Origin: Janthinobacterium sp. 64
GTDB lineage: Bacteria > Pseudomonadota > Gammaproteobacteria > Burkholderiales > Burkholderiaceae_D
Assembly: GCF_002813325.1 (NCBI RefSeq)
Contig: NZ_PHUG01000001.1
Location: 4,960,001-5,024,000, forward strand
Length of the DNA: 64,000 bases
Reading direction: 5' to 3'
Position numbers and translations under genes: made by a program. Below the pieces are notes generated by a model. The model was not told the origin of the DNA and did no database searches. It saw only the letters and a program-made list of their open reading frames with translations. Positions 1-10,755 of the stretch are shown here, piece by piece (position 1 is the stretch's first letter; every line of letters begins with the position of its first letter).

Positions 1-1082
<1,082 letters not shown>

Positions 1083-1096
1083 TCACAGCAGTATTG

Positions 1097-1169
1097 GCGC
1101 GGACATAGTGATGTCCGCGCAAACACGTGGGGCGCATTGGTCAACGGGCAACCGTTTGACCCATGCGCC
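1097..1169 (+). promoter_or_regulatory. Two strong consecutive hairpins in the infB-rbfA gap
   Basis: The first hairpin (1097-1120) is a perfect 10-bp stem, GCGCGGACAT with ATGTCCGCGC, closed by a 4-nt loop. The second (1131-1169) pairs GGCGCAT and GGTCAA with TTTGACC and ATGCGCC around a GCAA loop, with small mismatches. Neither is followed by a T-tract, so they do not look like intrinsic terminators. They end 27 nt before the rbfA ATG. They could be mRNA processing or stability elements, or REP-like repeats; the role is inferred. Confidence 0.55.
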
Positions 1170-1196
1170 CTGCGGCACTTAGGACAGCATAAAATC

Positions 1197-1619
1197 ATGG
1201 CTAAACATAGCAAAACCATGCCAGCGCGCGGCTTGCGCGTGGCCGACCAGATCCAGCGCGATCTGGCAGAAATCGTCGCCTACGAATTGAAAGACCCGCG
1301 CGTGGGCACGATGATCACCATCACCGAAGTGCAGATCACGCCCGATTACGCGCATGCCAAGGTGTTTTTCACGATGTTGAAAGACAGCAAGGAAGCCATC
1401 AAGAACACCACCGAAGGCCTGATGGCCGCGTCTGGCTTCATCCGTGGCTTGCTGGGCAAGCGCCTGCACATCCACACCCTGCCGATGCTGCATTTCGTGC
1501 ACGACAGCTCGACTTCGCGCGGCATGGAAATGTCCTTGTTGATCGATAAGGCCAACGCCACGCGCGCGGCCGACGCCGAGCCGGACGAAAAGCCAGCAGA
1601 CAAAGCGGACGAGCAATAA
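1197..1619 (+). CDS. rbfA: 30S ribosome-binding factor RbfA
   Basis: RbfA is a KH-fold factor that binds the 30S subunit for late 16S rRNA maturation and cold adaptation. The 140-residue product has the family pattern [26 protein letters not shown] followed by the [15 protein letters not shown] strand and the [23 protein letters not shown] segment. The C-terminal tail is acidic ([15 protein letters not shown]). I chose the ATG at 1197 because the upstream in-frame extension (from 1137) lies inside a hairpin and is not conserved-looking. It ends 2 nt before truB, suggesting translational coupling. Confidence 0.96.
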   Translation: MAKHSKTMPARGLRVADQIQRDLAEIVAYELKDPRVGTMITITEVQITPDYAHAKVFFTMLKDSKEAIKNTTEGLMAASGFIRGLLGKRLHIHTLPMLHFVHDSSTSRGMEMSLLIDKANATRAADAEPDEKPADKADEQ

Positions 1620-1621
1620 CA

Positions 1622-2557
1622 GTGGCAGGTCCGAAGAAACCACCGGGCATCAAACGGGTGCGCGACCTGGTCGATGGCGTCTTGCTGCTCGATAAGCCCG
1701 TGGGCTGGTCCAGCAACGATGCCCTGATCAAGGCCAAGCGTGTGCTGAACGCGAAAAAGGCGGGCCATACGGGCACGCTGGATCCGTTCGCCACGGGCTT
1801 GCTGCCGCTGTGCTTTGGCGAGGCCACGAAGTTCTCGCAGGACTTGCTGGAAGCCGACAAAACCTACGAAACCCTGGTGCACCTGGGGCAGACGACGGAT
1901 ACGGGCGATACCGAGGGCGAGGTGCTGGAAACGCGCGACGTCAACGTCACCGAAGAGCAGATCGAAGCCGTGCTGGCACAGTTCCGCGGGCCGATTTTGC
2001 AGACGCCGCCCATGTACTCGGCCTTGAAACGCGACGGCAAGCCCTTATATGAGTATGCAAGGGCAGGCATCACGCTGGAGCGCGAAGCGCGCCCGGTGAC
2101 CATCCATAAGCTCGAGTTCCTCGGCTATGAAGCCCCGTTCCTGAAATTGTCCGTGATGTGCAGCAAGGGCACGTATATCCGCGTGCTGGGCGAAGACATC
2201 GGCCACGCGCTCGGTTGCGGCGGCCATCTGAACGCCTTGCGCCGCACGCAGGTGGGCAGCCTGACCCTCGATGGCGTCGTTACGCTCGACGAGCTGACGG
2301 CGCATGCCGCGCCGCTGAGCTTGCTCGCGCCCGTCGATGCCTTGCTGTCGAGTTTCCCCGCCGTCCAGCTGACGCAAGAATTGGCCAAGCGTTTCCTGCA
2401 CGGCCAGCGCATCGCGCTGGGCAAGGAAGAGGTCGCCGTGCCAGCCGAACCGGGCAGGGTGCGTGTGTATCACGACAGCAAGCTGCTGGGCACGGGCCAG
2501 TTGCAGGAATACAGCATCCTGGCGCCGGAACGCTTGATCGCCACAGCGCACCAGTAA
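1622..2557 (+). CDS. truB: tRNA pseudouridine(55) synthase TruB
   Basis: TruB makes pseudouridine 55 in the T-loop of tRNAs. The 311-residue protein shows the signature [24 protein letters not shown], with the catalytic aspartate at residue 54, and the [13 protein letters not shown] segment of the thumb region. A C-terminal PUA-like part follows. The start is a GTG placed 2 nt after the rbfA stop codon, so translation is probably coupled. The gene is followed by an intrinsic terminator, which ends the infB-rbfA-truB unit. Confidence 0.96.
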   Translation: MAGPKKPPGIKRVRDLVDGVLLLDKPVGWSSNDALIKAKRVLNAKKAGHTGTLDPFATGLLPLCFGEATKFSQDLLEADKTYETLVHLGQTTDTGDTEGEVLETRDVNVTEEQIEAVLAQFRGPILQTPPMYSALKRDGKPLYEYARAGITLEREARPVTIHKLEFLGYEAPFLKLSVMCSKGTYIRVLGEDIGHALGCGGHLNALRRTQVGSLTLDGVVTLDELTAHAAPLSLLAPVDALLSSFPAVQLTQELAKRFLHGQRIALGKEEVAVPAEPGRVRVYHDSKLLGTGQLQEYSILAPERLIATAHQ

Positions 2558-2580
2558 GTCACAGCAACGTCATATTACCC

Positions 2581-2611
2581 AGCGACACTCGTTAAACAGT
2601 GTCGCTTTTTT
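2581..2611 (+). terminator. Rho-independent terminator after truB
   Basis: A perfect 9-bp stem (AGCGACACT / AGTGTCGCT) with an 8-nt loop is followed directly by a run of six T. It lies 23 nt after the truB stop codon. Confidence 0.9.
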
Positions 2612-2764
2612 AAACAAATCGTCCCCGACTGTGGGAGCCGCCAGCATTTTTAGATAGCGTTGCAACGCAACATGCTATACTACGCGGTTCCGGAAATAGA
2701 TTAGCATTCGGGTATCTCGTACATCTTGTACGCACTCCGCAGTTTTTCAGTAACTACTACGACC

Positions 2765-4597
2765 ATGTCAAATACAAAACGCGCAATTCGTAATATCGCC
2801 ATTATCGCCCACGTTGACCACGGCAAAACCACGCTGGTGGATCAGCTGCTGCGCCAGTCCGGCACCTTCCGTGAAAACCAAGCGGTCGACACCCGAGTCA
2901 TGGACTCGAACGACCTGGAAAAGGAGCGCGGCATTACGATTCTGTCGAAGAACTGCGCTGTTGAGTACGAAGGCACCCACATCAATATCGTCGACACCCC
3001 AGGCCACGCCGACTTCGGCGGCGAAGTGGAACGTGTTCTGTCGATGGTGGACTCGGTTCTGCTGCTGGTCGATGCACAAGAAGGCCCGATGCCGCAAACC
3101 CGTTTCGTCACGCGCAAAGCGCTGGCACTGGGTCTGAAGCCTATCGTTATCGTCAACAAGGTCGACCGTCCAGGCGCGCGCCCGGACTGGGCCATCAACC
3201 AGACGTTCGAACTGTTCGACAAGCTGGGCGCTACCGACGAACAACTGGATTTCCCTATCATTTACGCTTCGGGCCTGAACGGCTATGCCGGCCTGACCGA
3301 AGACGTGCGCAGCGGCGACATGAAGCCGATGTTTGACGCCATCCTGGAACACGTTCCAGTGCGCGACGACAATCCTGAAGGCCCGCTGCAAATGCAGATC
3401 ACCTCGCTGGATTACTCGTCGTACGTCGGCAAGATCGGCATTGGCCGCGTCAACCGCGGTACCGTCAAAGTTGGTCAAGACGTGCTGGTCATCAATGGTC
3501 CAGGCGCTACGCCAATCAAGGGCCGCATCAACCAGGTGCTGAACTTCAAGGGCCTGGAGCGCGTGCTGGTGGACGAAGCTGTTGCTGGCGACATCTGCCT
3601 GATCAACGGTATCGACGAAATCGGCATCGGTTCGACCCTGTGCGCAGTCGACACCCCGGACGCGTTGCCAATGCTGACCGTCGACGAGCCGACCCTGACC
3701 ATGAACTTCATGGTCAACAACTCGCCACTGGCTGGCCGCGAAGGCAAATTCGTGACATCGCGCCAACTGCGTGACCGTCTGGACCGCGAACTGAAAGCCA
3801 ACGTTGCTCTGCGCGTTTCGCCAACCGACGACGACACGATCTTTGAAGTCTCGGGCCGCGGCGAGCTGCACCTGACGATTCTGATCGAAAACATGCGTCG
3901 CGAAGGCTTCGAGCTGGCCGTATCGCGTCCACGCGTGGTCTTCAAAATGGTCGATGGCGTGCGCCACGAGCCGTTTGAAAACCTGTCCGTTGACGTGGAA
4001 GAAGTCAACCAGGGCGGCGTCATGGAAGAGCTGGGCCGTCGTCGTGGCGACCTGCAAAACATGGAATCGGATGGCAAGGGCCGCGTGCGTCTCGAGTACC
4101 TGATCCCGGCGCGTGGCCTGATCGGCTTCCAGGGTGAATTCATGACCCTGACCCGCGGCACCGGCCTGATGAGCCACGTATTCCATGAATACGCGCCAGT
4201 CGACAACACCCGTGGCGAAATGGCTGGCCGTCGCAACGGCGTGCTGATCTCGCAAGATGACGGCGCCGCTGTTGCCTACGCCATCTGGAAACTGCAAGAC
4301 CGCGGCCGCATGTTCGTGTCGCACAATGACCCAGTCTACGAAGGCATGGTCATCGGTATCCACTCGCGTGACAACGACCTGGTCGTCAACCCGATCAAGG
4401 GCAAGCAGCTGACCAACGTGCGTTCGTCGGGTACCGACGAAGCGGTGCGCCTGGTACCACCAATTCAGATGTCGCTGGAATACGCAGTCGAATTCATCGA
4501 GGACGACGAACTGGTGGAAATCACGCCTAAATCGATCCGTCTGCGCAAGCGCTTCCTGAAAGAGCACGAGCGTAAAAAAGCGTCGCGCGATTCGTAA
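2765..4597 (+). CDS. typA: Ribosome-associated translational GTPase TypA/BipA
   Basis: TypA (BipA) is a translational GTPase related to EF-G and LepA, involved in ribosome assembly and stress adaptation. The 610-residue product carries G1 AHVDHGKTT (about residues 15-23), the switch I element ERGITI, G3 DTPGH and G4 NKVD. Elongation-factor domains II, III and V follow, and the C-terminal domain includes [12 protein letters not shown]. The ATG at 2765 ([10 protein letters not shown]) gives the usual family length; an in-frame start at 2726 would add 13 unlikely residues. The upstream gap contains a TATACT hexamer at 2676-2681 that may be a -10 element, but I see no convincing -35. Confidence 0.96.
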   Translation: MSNTKRAIRNIAIIAHVDHGKTTLVDQLLRQSGTFRENQAVDTRVMDSNDLEKERGITILSKNCAVEYEGTHINIVDTPGHADFGGEVERVLSMVDSVLLLVDAQEGPMPQTRFVTRKALALGLKPIVIVNKVDRPGARPDWAINQTFELFDKLGATDEQLDFPIIYASGLNGYAGLTEDVRSGDMKPMFDAILEHVPVRDDNPEGPLQMQITSLDYSSYVGKIGIGRVNRGTVKVGQDVLVINGPGATPIKGRINQVLNFKGLERVLVDEAVAGDICLINGIDEIGIGSTLCAVDTPDALPMLTVDEPTLTMNFMVNNSPLAGREGKFVTSRQLRDRLDRELKANVALRVSPTDDDTIFEVSGRGELHLTILIENMRREGFELAVSRPRVVFKMVDGVRHEPFENLSVDVEEVNQGGVMEELGRRRGDLQNMESDGKGRVRLEYLIPARGLIGFQGEFMTLTRGTGLMSHVFHEYAPVDNTRGEMAGRRNGVLISQDDGAAVAYAIWKLQDRGRMFVSHNDPVYEGMVIGIHSRDNDLVVNPIKGKQLTNVRSSGTDEAVRLVPPIQMSLEYAVEFIEDDELVEITPKSIRLRKRFLKEHERKKASRDS

Positions 4598-4608
4598 TCT
4601 GTTGTAGC

Positions 4609-4683
4609 GCATGGCCTGCGGGCCATGCCACGCTCAAGCCCGTTGCTCCGCCTTTCCTTCACCGGTGAGGCGCGCAGCGGGTT
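4609..4683 (+). terminator. Hairpins after typA, probable terminator
   Basis: An 8-bp hairpin GCATGGCC / GGCCATGC (4609-4628) is followed by a longer imperfect stem pairing AGCCCG with CGGGTT (about 4636-4683), which ends in GGGTTTG. The short T-run makes termination probable rather than certain. Confidence 0.45.
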
Positions 4684-4716
4684 TGTCATTTGCAGCTCCT
4701 GTTTTTTGTAGACACC

Positions 4717-5712
4717 ATGACTTCCACTTCTTTGCCTTCCCGCCGCCTCTCCGTCGCCCCGATGATGGACTGGAGCGACCGCCATTGCCGCAAGTTCCAC
4801 CGCGAAATCACGCGCCACACCTGGCTCTACACCGAGATGGTGACGACGGGCGCGCTGGTGTACGGCGACGTGGAACGCCATTTGCGCTTCAACGAAGAAG
4901 AGCATCCGGTGGCGCTGCAGCTGGGCGGCAGCGACCCGAAAGACCTGGCCACCAGCGCCAGGCTGGGCCAGCAGTGGGGCTATGACGAAATCAACCTGAA
5001 CTGCGGCTGCCCGTCCGAGCGCGTGCAGAAGGGCGCGTTCGGCGCCTGCCTGATGGCCGAGCCGCAACTAGTGGCCGACTGCGTGAAAGCCATGCGCGAC
5101 GTGGTCGACATCGACGTCACGGTGAAGCACCGCATCGGCATCGATGACAGCGAGTCGTACGACTTCGTGCGCGACTTCGTCGGCACCGTGGCCGACGCCG
5201 GCTGCAAGACGTTCATCGTGCATGCGCGCAACGCCATCCTGAAAGGCCTGAGCCCGAAGGAAAACCGCGAAGTGCCGCCCCTGAAATACGATTATGCGTA
5301 TCGATTGAAACGCGATTTCCCCCAGTTCGAGTTCATCATCAACGGCGGCATCAAGACGCTCGACGAGATCGACCTGCACCTGCAGCACCTGGACGGCGTG
5401 ATGCTGGGCCGCGAGGCGTATCACAACCCGTACGTGATGGCGCAGTTCGACCAGCGCTACTACGGCGACGACACGCCCGTGAAAACGCGCGAACAGGTGC
5501 TCGAAGCGATGATTCCGTATATCAGTGCGCAGCTGGAAAAGGAAGCGGGACGGCTGAAGCTCAACAGCATCACGCGCCACATGCTGGGCCTGATGCAAAA
5601 CCTGCCCGGCGCGCGCGGTTTCCGCCAGACTTTGTCCGATTCCAAGAAGCTGGCCTCGGGCGACCCGCGCTTGCTGCTGGAAGCGGCGGCGCGCCTGTCT
5701 CTGCCCGCCTGA
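4717..5712 (+). CDS. dusA: tRNA-dihydrouridine(20/20a) synthase DusA
   Basis: This flavin enzyme reduces uridine 20/20a in the D-loop of tRNA using NADPH. The 331-residue product opens with LSVAPMMDWSDRHCR, the FMN-binding start of the TIM barrel. It contains NLNCGCPSERVQKGAFGACLM; the Cys in GCPS (residue 98) is the expected catalytic acid. VKHRIGID and the ARNAILKGLSPKENREVPPL stretch are typical of the DusA subgroup. ATG 4717 is chosen over 4690 because the latter adds a non-conserved leader. The stop codon overlaps the start of the next gene (TGATG). Confidence 0.95.
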   Translation: MTSTSLPSRRLSVAPMMDWSDRHCRKFHREITRHTWLYTEMVTTGALVYGDVERHLRFNEEEHPVALQLGGSDPKDLATSARLGQQWGYDEINLNCGCPSERVQKGAFGACLMAEPQLVADCVKAMRDVVDIDVTVKHRIGIDDSESYDFVRDFVGTVADAGCKTFIVHARNAILKGLSPKENREVPPLKYDYAYRLKRDFPQFEFIINGGIKTLDEIDLHLQHLDGVMLGREAYHNPYVMAQFDQRYYGDDTPVKTREQVLEAMIPYISAQLEKEAGRLKLNSITRHMLGLMQNLPGARGFRQTLSDSKKLASGDPRLLLEAAARLSLPA

Positions 5713-6176
5713 TGCGCGGTGACTGCCACAGCCTTGCGCGCCTGATCGACGGCTACCTGCTGGCCGTCAGCGCGCTCAAGGATGATGGCAGCCTCTTCGC
5801 GTGTACCTATCTGGGCGCGCTGCCGCCGCAGGCGTCCTTTGACGCGCTGTGCCGCGCGCTGGAGATAGCGCCGGATGGCCTGCGCCTGCAGCCCAGCGAA
5901 ACAGTCGTGTGCAGCGGCGCCTTGTGCACGCCGCGCCAGTGGCTGCTGGAACGTATCCGTCCCATGAGCGAGGCGGACCGCACGCCGCTCGATGCGCGTT
6001 TATTCGACGGTTTCGAGCGCGAACTGGCCGAACTGCTGGGCAGCGAGCCGCACTGGTATCAACTGGTATCATCGGGTCAGCGCAGCCTGGCCGGACAATT
6101 GGGCGCCATCTGGAGCGTCTTTGTCTTTGGCACAGAGTGCCACGCCTATGCGATGCATTGCAGCTGGGACAGCTGA
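5712..6176 (+). CDS. Hypothetical protein translationally coupled to dusA
   Basis: The 154-residue product is not a family I recognise. It starts on the last base of the dusA stop codon (TGATG), so it is probably translated by re-initiation after dusA. The sequence looks soluble, with no signal peptide or membrane segment. It has a conserved-looking alpha/beta part (LIDGYLLAVSALKDDGSLFACTYLG) and several tryptophans near the C-terminus. Codon use matches the neighbours, which supports a real gene. Confidence 0.7.
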   Translation: MRGDCHSLARLIDGYLLAVSALKDDGSLFACTYLGALPPQASFDALCRALEIAPDGLRLQPSETVVCSGALCTPRQWLLERIRPMSEADRTPLDARLFDGFERELAELLGSEPHWYQLVSSGQRSLAGQLGAIWSVFVFGTECHAYAMHCSWDS

Positions 6177-6694
6177 TCCAAGTTGTCTATACCGATGCCC
6201 CGGCGCAGTGGTATTGTCCGCACTCCCCCTTCCTCTGAGCACCTCTCCCCAAACGATGTCATATGGCTATGCCATGTGTTGTAAATGCGCTGTTTCGGCG
6301 CACGCGCGCACTGCCTTGGGGCATTTCTAAGGGGCAAGAATCGGCGTTGTTGCCATTTCCCCGAAGAAAGTTAATCAGCCATTTATTCGGGTACATATTG
6401 CTTGCTTTGAGGCAAAATTTACACCTATAATTGATTATAGACAAATATTTCTCATATGAATGTTTGATGTTGATCTCACATCAACGGTGTCAATTATTCA
6501 GCGTGCGGAACAAATTTGCATTCGCAGTCACTGGCGTTTTCAGGGCTGTTGTAGACCAGGAAGTACCCCAGGCTGCGTGCGGCCGGATACCGCCAGCATA
6601 CCAATGGGTAAGGGCGGATACCGGTGTCTCGCGGCCTTCGTCTTGTCGTGCCGGGCAAAATTCTTATCAATAGTTTCATTTACGAAGAGCCGAA
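6177..6694. other. 518-bp gene-free stretch before the chemoreceptor
   Basis: Short ORFs here lack a convincing start and look like noise. The middle (about 6340-6490) is AT-rich, the part after 6550 is GC-rich. I looked for a c-di-GMP (GEMM) riboswitch and a flagellar sigma-28 promoter upstream of the chemoreceptor and could not recognise either. It probably holds the 5' control region of the gene at 6695. Confidence 0.4.
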
Positions 6695-8452
6695 ATGAAT
6701 TTAGCAAAAATGAAGGTTGGTACCCGCCTGGGCCTGGGATTCGCCCTGGTACTGGTTCTGCTGGTGGCCGTGACCGTCCTCGGCATCGCGCGCATGGCGC
6801 AAATCCAGGAACGTCTCGATCACGTGATCAATGTCAACAACGTCGTCACCCGCCTGGTGATCGACATGCGTGGCAACGTCAGCGACCGCATCACCTCGCT
6901 GCGCATCCTCACCCTGATGACCGACGCGAGCGATATGGAGCCGGAAATGGCGCGTATCAAGACGCAGACCAGCGCCTATCAGGAAACGCAGAAAAAGCTC
7001 GAAGAGAAATTCGCCGTCGAGTCGACTGCCGAAGAAAAAACCTTGCTCGCTTCGATCAAGGAATATGAAGCGGCAGCCATGCCGGCCATCGCCAAGGCGT
7101 CGGCACTGTGGATGGCCAACGATGCGGAAGGCGCCACGCGCGTGATGATCAAGGAAATCCGCCCGGTACAGAAAAAATGGATGGAAGCACTGGAGCAGCT
7201 GGCCGTGCTGGAAGACAAGCTCAATGAGCAGATGCAATCGGATGCCCGCATGGCGTTCGACAGCGCGCGCCTGTTCATGATCATCCTCGGCGTACTGGCC
7301 GTGGCGATGGGCGTGGCGGCGGCACTGGTGATTACCCGCGGTCTGCTGAAACAGCTGGGCGGCGAGCCTGACTACACGGCATCGATCGCCGGCAGCATCG
7401 CCAATGGCGACCTGTCGATCGGCATCCACACCGAGCCGTCCGATACGTCCAGCCTGCTGGCGGAAATGAAGGAAATGCGCAACAGCCTGGTAGGCATCGT
7501 CGGCCAGGTACGCGTGGGCACGGAAACCATCGGCACGGCGTCGCGCGAGATCGCCGACGGCAATATCGACTTGTCGTCGCGCACGGAAATGCAGGCGAGT
7601 GCGCTGGAAAAAACGGCGTCGGCCATGGAAGAGCTGACCTCGACCGTGAAACAGAATGCGGACAATGCACGCGAAGCCAATAAACTGGCCGCCACCGCCT
7701 CGGACGTGGCCCTGAAGGGCGGCTCCGTGGTGTCGCAAGTGGTTGACACCATGAGCTCGATCAACGAATCGGCGAAGAAAATTGTCGACATCATCGGCGT
7801 CATCGATGGCATCGCCTTCCAGACCAACATCCTGGCGCTGAACGCGGCAGTGGAAGCGGCGCGTGCCGGCGAGCAAGGCCGCGGCTTTGCCGTGGTGGCC
7901 TCGGAAGTGCGCAACCTGGCCCAGCGCTCCGCTGGTGCGGCGAAAGAAATCAAGATCCTCATCGATGATTCGGCCGAGAAGACGGAACGCGGCACGCGCC
8001 TGGTGGGCCAGGCCGGCGTGACGATGGGCGAAGTGGTCGACAGCGTGCGCCGCGTGACCGACATCATGAGCGAGATCGCCAGTGCCAGCCAGGAGCAAAG
8101 CGCCGGCATCGAACAGGTCAACCTGTCGATCATCGAGATGGATGGCATGACGCAGCAAAATGCGGCCCTGGTGGAGCAGGCAGCCGCCGCGGCGCAAAGC
8201 TTGCAAGACCAGGCGGCCGAACTGGCCCATGTGGTCAGCATCTTCAAACTGGTCGAAGGCGAAGAGAAGCCGGCAGCGTATGTGCCGGCCCCGGTCGCCG
8301 CCGCGCCCGTCGCCGTGCGCAAGCCGGCGCCGGCATTGCGCCCGGTCAAGTCGCTGACCCGCAAGGTCGAAGCGGCCGCTCCCGCCGCGGCGGCGCCACG
8401 CAAGGCCGCTGCAGCGAACAGCACCAGCAATGACGAGTGGGAAGAGTTTTGA
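6695..8452 (+). CDS. Methyl-accepting chemotaxis protein
   Basis: This is a membrane chemoreceptor that controls CheA/CheW. The 585-residue protein has a first membrane helix at about residues 13-35, a periplasmic four-helix-bundle type sensor of about 155 residues and a second membrane helix at about 190-215. A HAMP-like linker and the cytoplasmic coiled coil follow. The signalling tip [43 protein letters not shown] is intact. An Ala/Pro-rich linker leads to the C-terminal EWEEF, which resembles the NWETF pentapeptide that tethers CheR/CheB. The ligand cannot be read from the sequence. The end overlaps the next gene. Confidence 0.95.
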   Translation: MNLAKMKVGTRLGLGFALVLVLLVAVTVLGIARMAQIQERLDHVINVNNVVTRLVIDMRGNVSDRITSLRILTLMTDASDMEPEMARIKTQTSAYQETQKKLEEKFAVESTAEEKTLLASIKEYEAAAMPAIAKASALWMANDAEGATRVMIKEIRPVQKKWMEALEQLAVLEDKLNEQMQSDARMAFDSARLFMIILGVLAVAMGVAAALVITRGLLKQLGGEPDYTASIAGSIANGDLSIGIHTEPSDTSSLLAEMKEMRNSLVGIVGQVRVGTETIGTASREIADGNIDLSSRTEMQASALEKTASAMEELTSTVKQNADNAREANKLAATASDVALKGGSVVSQVVDTMSSINESAKKIVDIIGVIDGIAFQTNILALNAAVEAARAGEQGRGFAVVASEVRNLAQRSAGAAKEIKILIDDSAEKTERGTRLVGQAGVTMGEVVDSVRRVTDIMSEIASASQEQSAGIEQVNLSIIEMDGMTQQNAALVEQAAAAAQSLQDQAAELAHVVSIFKLVEGEEKPAAYVPAPVAAAPVAVRKPAPALRPVKSLTRKVEAAAPAAAAPRKAAAANSTSNDEWEEF

Positions 8453-8799
8453 ACGTTCTGTGTCAATGGCCTGGCGCGTTTCTGGTTGCCGCGCTGTTTT
8501 GCAGCGCGAGTGGCGCGGCCCTGGCGCAGGAGGTGCCACCAGTATTCGACGCGGAACAATGCAAGGTCGCCTATCCGGAGCGTGCCCGGCTGAACAAGGA
8601 AGAGGGCGACATCACCTTGTCCGTGCTGGTGACGGCGGAAGGCAAGGTCGCGGATGTGAAGATCGAAAAACGTAGCGGCTTCCGCGAGCTGGACAGGGCT
8701 GCGGTCATGACCGCAGCTCGCTGTCAATTTGTACCCGCGAGCAAAGATGGCCGCGCGGTGGAAAGCTGGACCACGGTTCACTATTCCTGGAAATTATAA
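8437..8799 (+). CDS. Small secreted protein with TonB C-terminal-like domain (copy 1)
   Basis: The product of up to 120 residues has a signal peptide ([17 protein letters not shown]) followed by one domain resembling the TonB C-terminal fold: [51 protein letters not shown] full-length TonB would also have a membrane anchor and a Pro-rich spacer; both are missing, so energy transduction is unlikely. The start is uncertain: GTG 8437 lies inside the chemoreceptor gene, and TTG 8449 overlaps its stop codon. It is paralogous to the next gene and is probably co-transcribed with the chemoreceptor. Confidence 0.8.
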   Translation: MGRVLNVLCQWPGAFLVAALFCSASGAALAQEVPPVFDAEQCKVAYPERARLNKEEGDITLSVLVTAEGKVADVKIEKRSGFRELDRAAVMTAARCQFVPASKDGRAVESWTTVHYSWKL

Positions 8800-8832
8800 C
8801 TACCGTATTTGATAATAATCATGGGGAAGCAT

Positions 8833-9180
8833 ATGTTTGAGAATAAGCGTTTGATGAGTGTTGCAGCAGCCTTGCTGGTGTCCGTTTCTTCCGCCGCCTT
8901 CGCGGCCGAGGTGCCGGCGTCGTTCGATGCCAAGAACTGCAAGGCCGACTATCCAAAAGCCTCGCTGATGAACGAAGAGCAGGGCACCGTATCGATGTCC
9001 TTCCTGGTCAATGCCGATGGCAGCGTTGCCGATTCGAAACTCGACAAGAGCAGCGGCTTCAAGAACCTGGACAAGGCCGCCATCAAGGCCCTGACCGCAT
9101 GCAAGTTCAAGCCGGGTACCAAGGACGGCGCCGCAGCGCAAACCTGGACCAAGGTCGATTACGCCTGGAAGCTGGACTGA
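8833..9180 (+). CDS. Small secreted protein with TonB C-terminal-like domain (copy 2)
   Basis: The 115-residue paralogue of the preceding protein has a signal peptide (LMSVAAALLVSVSSAAFAA) and the same domain: FDAKNCKADYP, VSMSFLVNADGSVADSKLDKSSGF, CKFKPGTKDG. ATG 8833 is preferred because GGGGAA sits 5-6 nt upstream; an in-frame ATG at 8821 lies within that Shine-Dalgarno sequence. Two conserved cysteines (in NCKADYP and ACKFKP) occur in both copies and could form a periplasmic disulfide. The function is unknown. Confidence 0.85.
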   Translation: MFENKRLMSVAAALLVSVSSAAFAAEVPASFDAKNCKADYPKASLMNEEQGTVSMSFLVNADGSVADSKLDKSSGFKNLDKAAIKALTACKFKPGTKDGAAAQTWTKVDYAWKLD

Positions 9181-9227
9181 TCCACCTGTCGCCGGGCGCG
9201 GGTCTCCCGGCATGGCCGCATCCGCTA

Positions 9228-9262
9228 CGGGCGGCACCTGCAACGGTGCCGCCCGTTCTGTT
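9228..9262 (+). terminator. Probable terminator after the TonB-domain pair
   Basis: A perfect 11-bp stem, CGGGCGGCACC with GGTGCCGCCCG, has a 6-nt loop and is followed by TTCTGTT. It ends the chemoreceptor and TonB-domain transcription unit. Confidence 0.75.
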
Positions 9263-9348
9263 ATGTGCGCCAGCCAACGGCACCGTCGCTGCCGATTCTG
9301 TTACCCTCGAAACATACCTTCGGGAAATCCCATCACAAGAGGCTTACC

Positions 9349-9921
9349 ATGCAGCGCATCCTGACACTTTCCTCGCTGGCCGCCAGCGGCTTGCTGCTTT
9401 CCGCTTGCGTATCGCTGGGCACGCCTGTGGGCTTGCAGGCGGGGCAGACCGTGGCCGTCGTGAATAGCCTGAGCTGGGACAATCCCCTGACGGGCAAGCG
9501 CGACGGCGTGCGTACCAGCTGGCCCATCAAGGATGGCAAGATTGCCCCGGAGTATTTTCCGCTGGCGCAATTGAAGCAATGCGATGCGGACGGCAAGCCT
9601 TGCGCCTGGGGCGTGATGCGGGCGCAGCGCGGCGCGCCCACGCTGGCCTATGTGGACGGCGGGGTCGAGCTGGCCGTGAATGTGTCGATCGACGTGGCGC
9701 GGCGCCAGGATGCGCGCCAGGGCGAGACGCAAACGGCGATGGCGATTCCCCAGGATGTGGCTGCGCTGGCCGGCAGGCAGCGCGTGCAGCCCGGCTGGAA
9801 ATTAAAGTATGGCAAGGTCGAGCAAGTCGAACTCGATTACGGCGTGCGCTACCAGGTGTGCGTGCAGCGCTACGATGCCGCAGGCAAGGCCATCGATAGC
9901 TGCGCGATTCCATTTATCTGA
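9349..9921 (+). CDS. Putative lipoprotein, hypothetical
   Basis: The 190-residue product has a lipoprotein signal peptide ending in LLSAC, with the lipidated Cys at about residue 20. The start at ATG 9349 is supported by AAGAGG about 7 nt upstream. The mature part is soluble and contains GKRDGVRTSWPIKDGKIAPEYFPLAQLKQC. I do not recognise the family. It is predicted to be anchored in the outer membrane facing the periplasm, since position +2 after the Cys is Val, not Asp. Confidence 0.75.
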   Translation: MQRILTLSSLAASGLLLSACVSLGTPVGLQAGQTVAVVNSLSWDNPLTGKRDGVRTSWPIKDGKIAPEYFPLAQLKQCDADGKPCAWGVMRAQRGAPTLAYVDGGVELAVNVSIDVARRQDARQGETQTAMAIPQDVAALAGRQRVQPGWKLKYGKVEQVELDYGVRYQVCVQRYDAAGKAIDSCAIPFI

Positions 9922-10064
9922 GGAAGCATGCCGCGCGGGCCGCTTGTAGCGGCATTGCCACATTTCATGTTGCGGCGTGCGTCGGGGTGTAACAATCGGT
10001 AAAAGCGCAGCAAAGCCCGGCGTAATTTCTTATAGTACTGGTAGTACACATTAGGAGAATTACG

Positions 10065-10448
10065 ATGAAAACCCTGTTGGCAGTAATCTCGCTGGCCGCC
10101 TTGGGTGGCTGCGCCGTGGCGCCCCCCGGTCCCGCGTATTACGGTTCGCGCGCGCCGCAGGGAGCCTACAATCCTTATGAATGGCATACGGTCTCGTCCG
10201 AGCCGGTGCAGTCGGGCCGCGTGATGAGCGCGCCGCGCGTGGAATACACGAATGAACCCGTCTACGTGCAGCAGCAACCTGTGTACGTGCAGCAACCTGT
10301 GTATGTGCCGGCGCCCGTGTACGCGCCACAACCGTATTACTACAATCCACCCGTATCGATCGGGCTGGACTTCATGTTTGGTTTTGGACGCCATGGTGGA
10401 CACCGTGGCGGCTGGGGCGGGCACGGCCGTTACTACGGCCGCCGCTAG
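10065..10448 (+). CDS. Putative lipoprotein with Tyr/Pro/Gln repeats
   Basis: The 127-residue product has a short lipoprotein signal (LLAVISLAALGGC). A low-complexity middle follows, built from VYVQQQPVYVQQPVYVPAPVYAPQP-like units. The C-terminus is Gly/His/Arg-rich (FGRHGGHRGGWGGHG). Such composition is common in small surface lipoproteins of Burkholderiales; no enzymatic motif is present. TAGGAGAA upstream of the ATG is a good ribosome binding site. Confidence 0.75.
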   Translation: MKTLLAVISLAALGGCAVAPPGPAYYGSRAPQGAYNPYEWHTVSSEPVQSGRVMSAPRVEYTNEPVYVQQQPVYVQQPVYVPAPVYAPQPYYYNPPVSIGLDFMFGFGRHGGHRGGWGGHGRYYGRR

Positions 10449-10492
10449 CGCTCATTGGCGATGACGATGGCGGGCAGCGCCGCGAAGCTGAA

Positions 10493-10609
10493 TCAGTGGA
10501 AATATACCGAACTCTGATGCAGCACATCCGCCGAGCACAGGATATACACCGCCGCCGCTGCCAGACCTATTTGCAAGGCGCCAAAGCTGATCGGGATGAG
10601 GCGGGACAT
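10493..10609 (-). CDS. 38-residue predicted membrane protein
   Basis: A small ORF starts at ATG 10609 with CAGGAG 6 nt upstream and encodes MSRLIPISFGALQIGLAAAAVYILCSADVLHQSSVYFH. One hydrophobic segment (about residues 8-25) could span the membrane. A longer in-frame extension upstream to 10711 has no ribosome binding site and is not supported. It stands alone between a plus-strand lipoprotein gene and a minus-strand hypothetical. No function can be given. Confidence 0.45.
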   Translation of the reverse strand: MSRLIPISFGALQIGLAAAAVYILCSADVLHQSSVYFH

Positions 10610-10755
10610 GTCGTACTCCTGAGTAGTATGAGGTGTGGTCAGGCTTTCATCATAGGATGAATTGATGCCTGTGGGCATCAGATGAATGTCCGCCATCATG
10701 TAGGACAACACCTCGTGCCTGCCACCCCCGCCTCGCTCTCCCGCCTGAGGATTAC

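Noticed and set aside
2768..4612. A 614-residue minus-strand ORF opposite typA
   Set aside because: It is a codon-mirror shadow of typA. It has low-complexity composition and no ribosome binding site or family match.
6177..6694. Possible c-di-GMP riboswitch or flagellar promoter before the chemoreceptor
   Set aside because: I could not find the conserved GEMM core or a sigma-28 TAAA/GCCGATAA pair.
10261..10340. Short repeats in the lipoprotein gene that could be read as a CRISPR-like array
   Set aside because: They are in-frame codon repeats for VYVQQP-type units, without unique spacers. No CRISPR array or cas gene was seen anywhere in the window.
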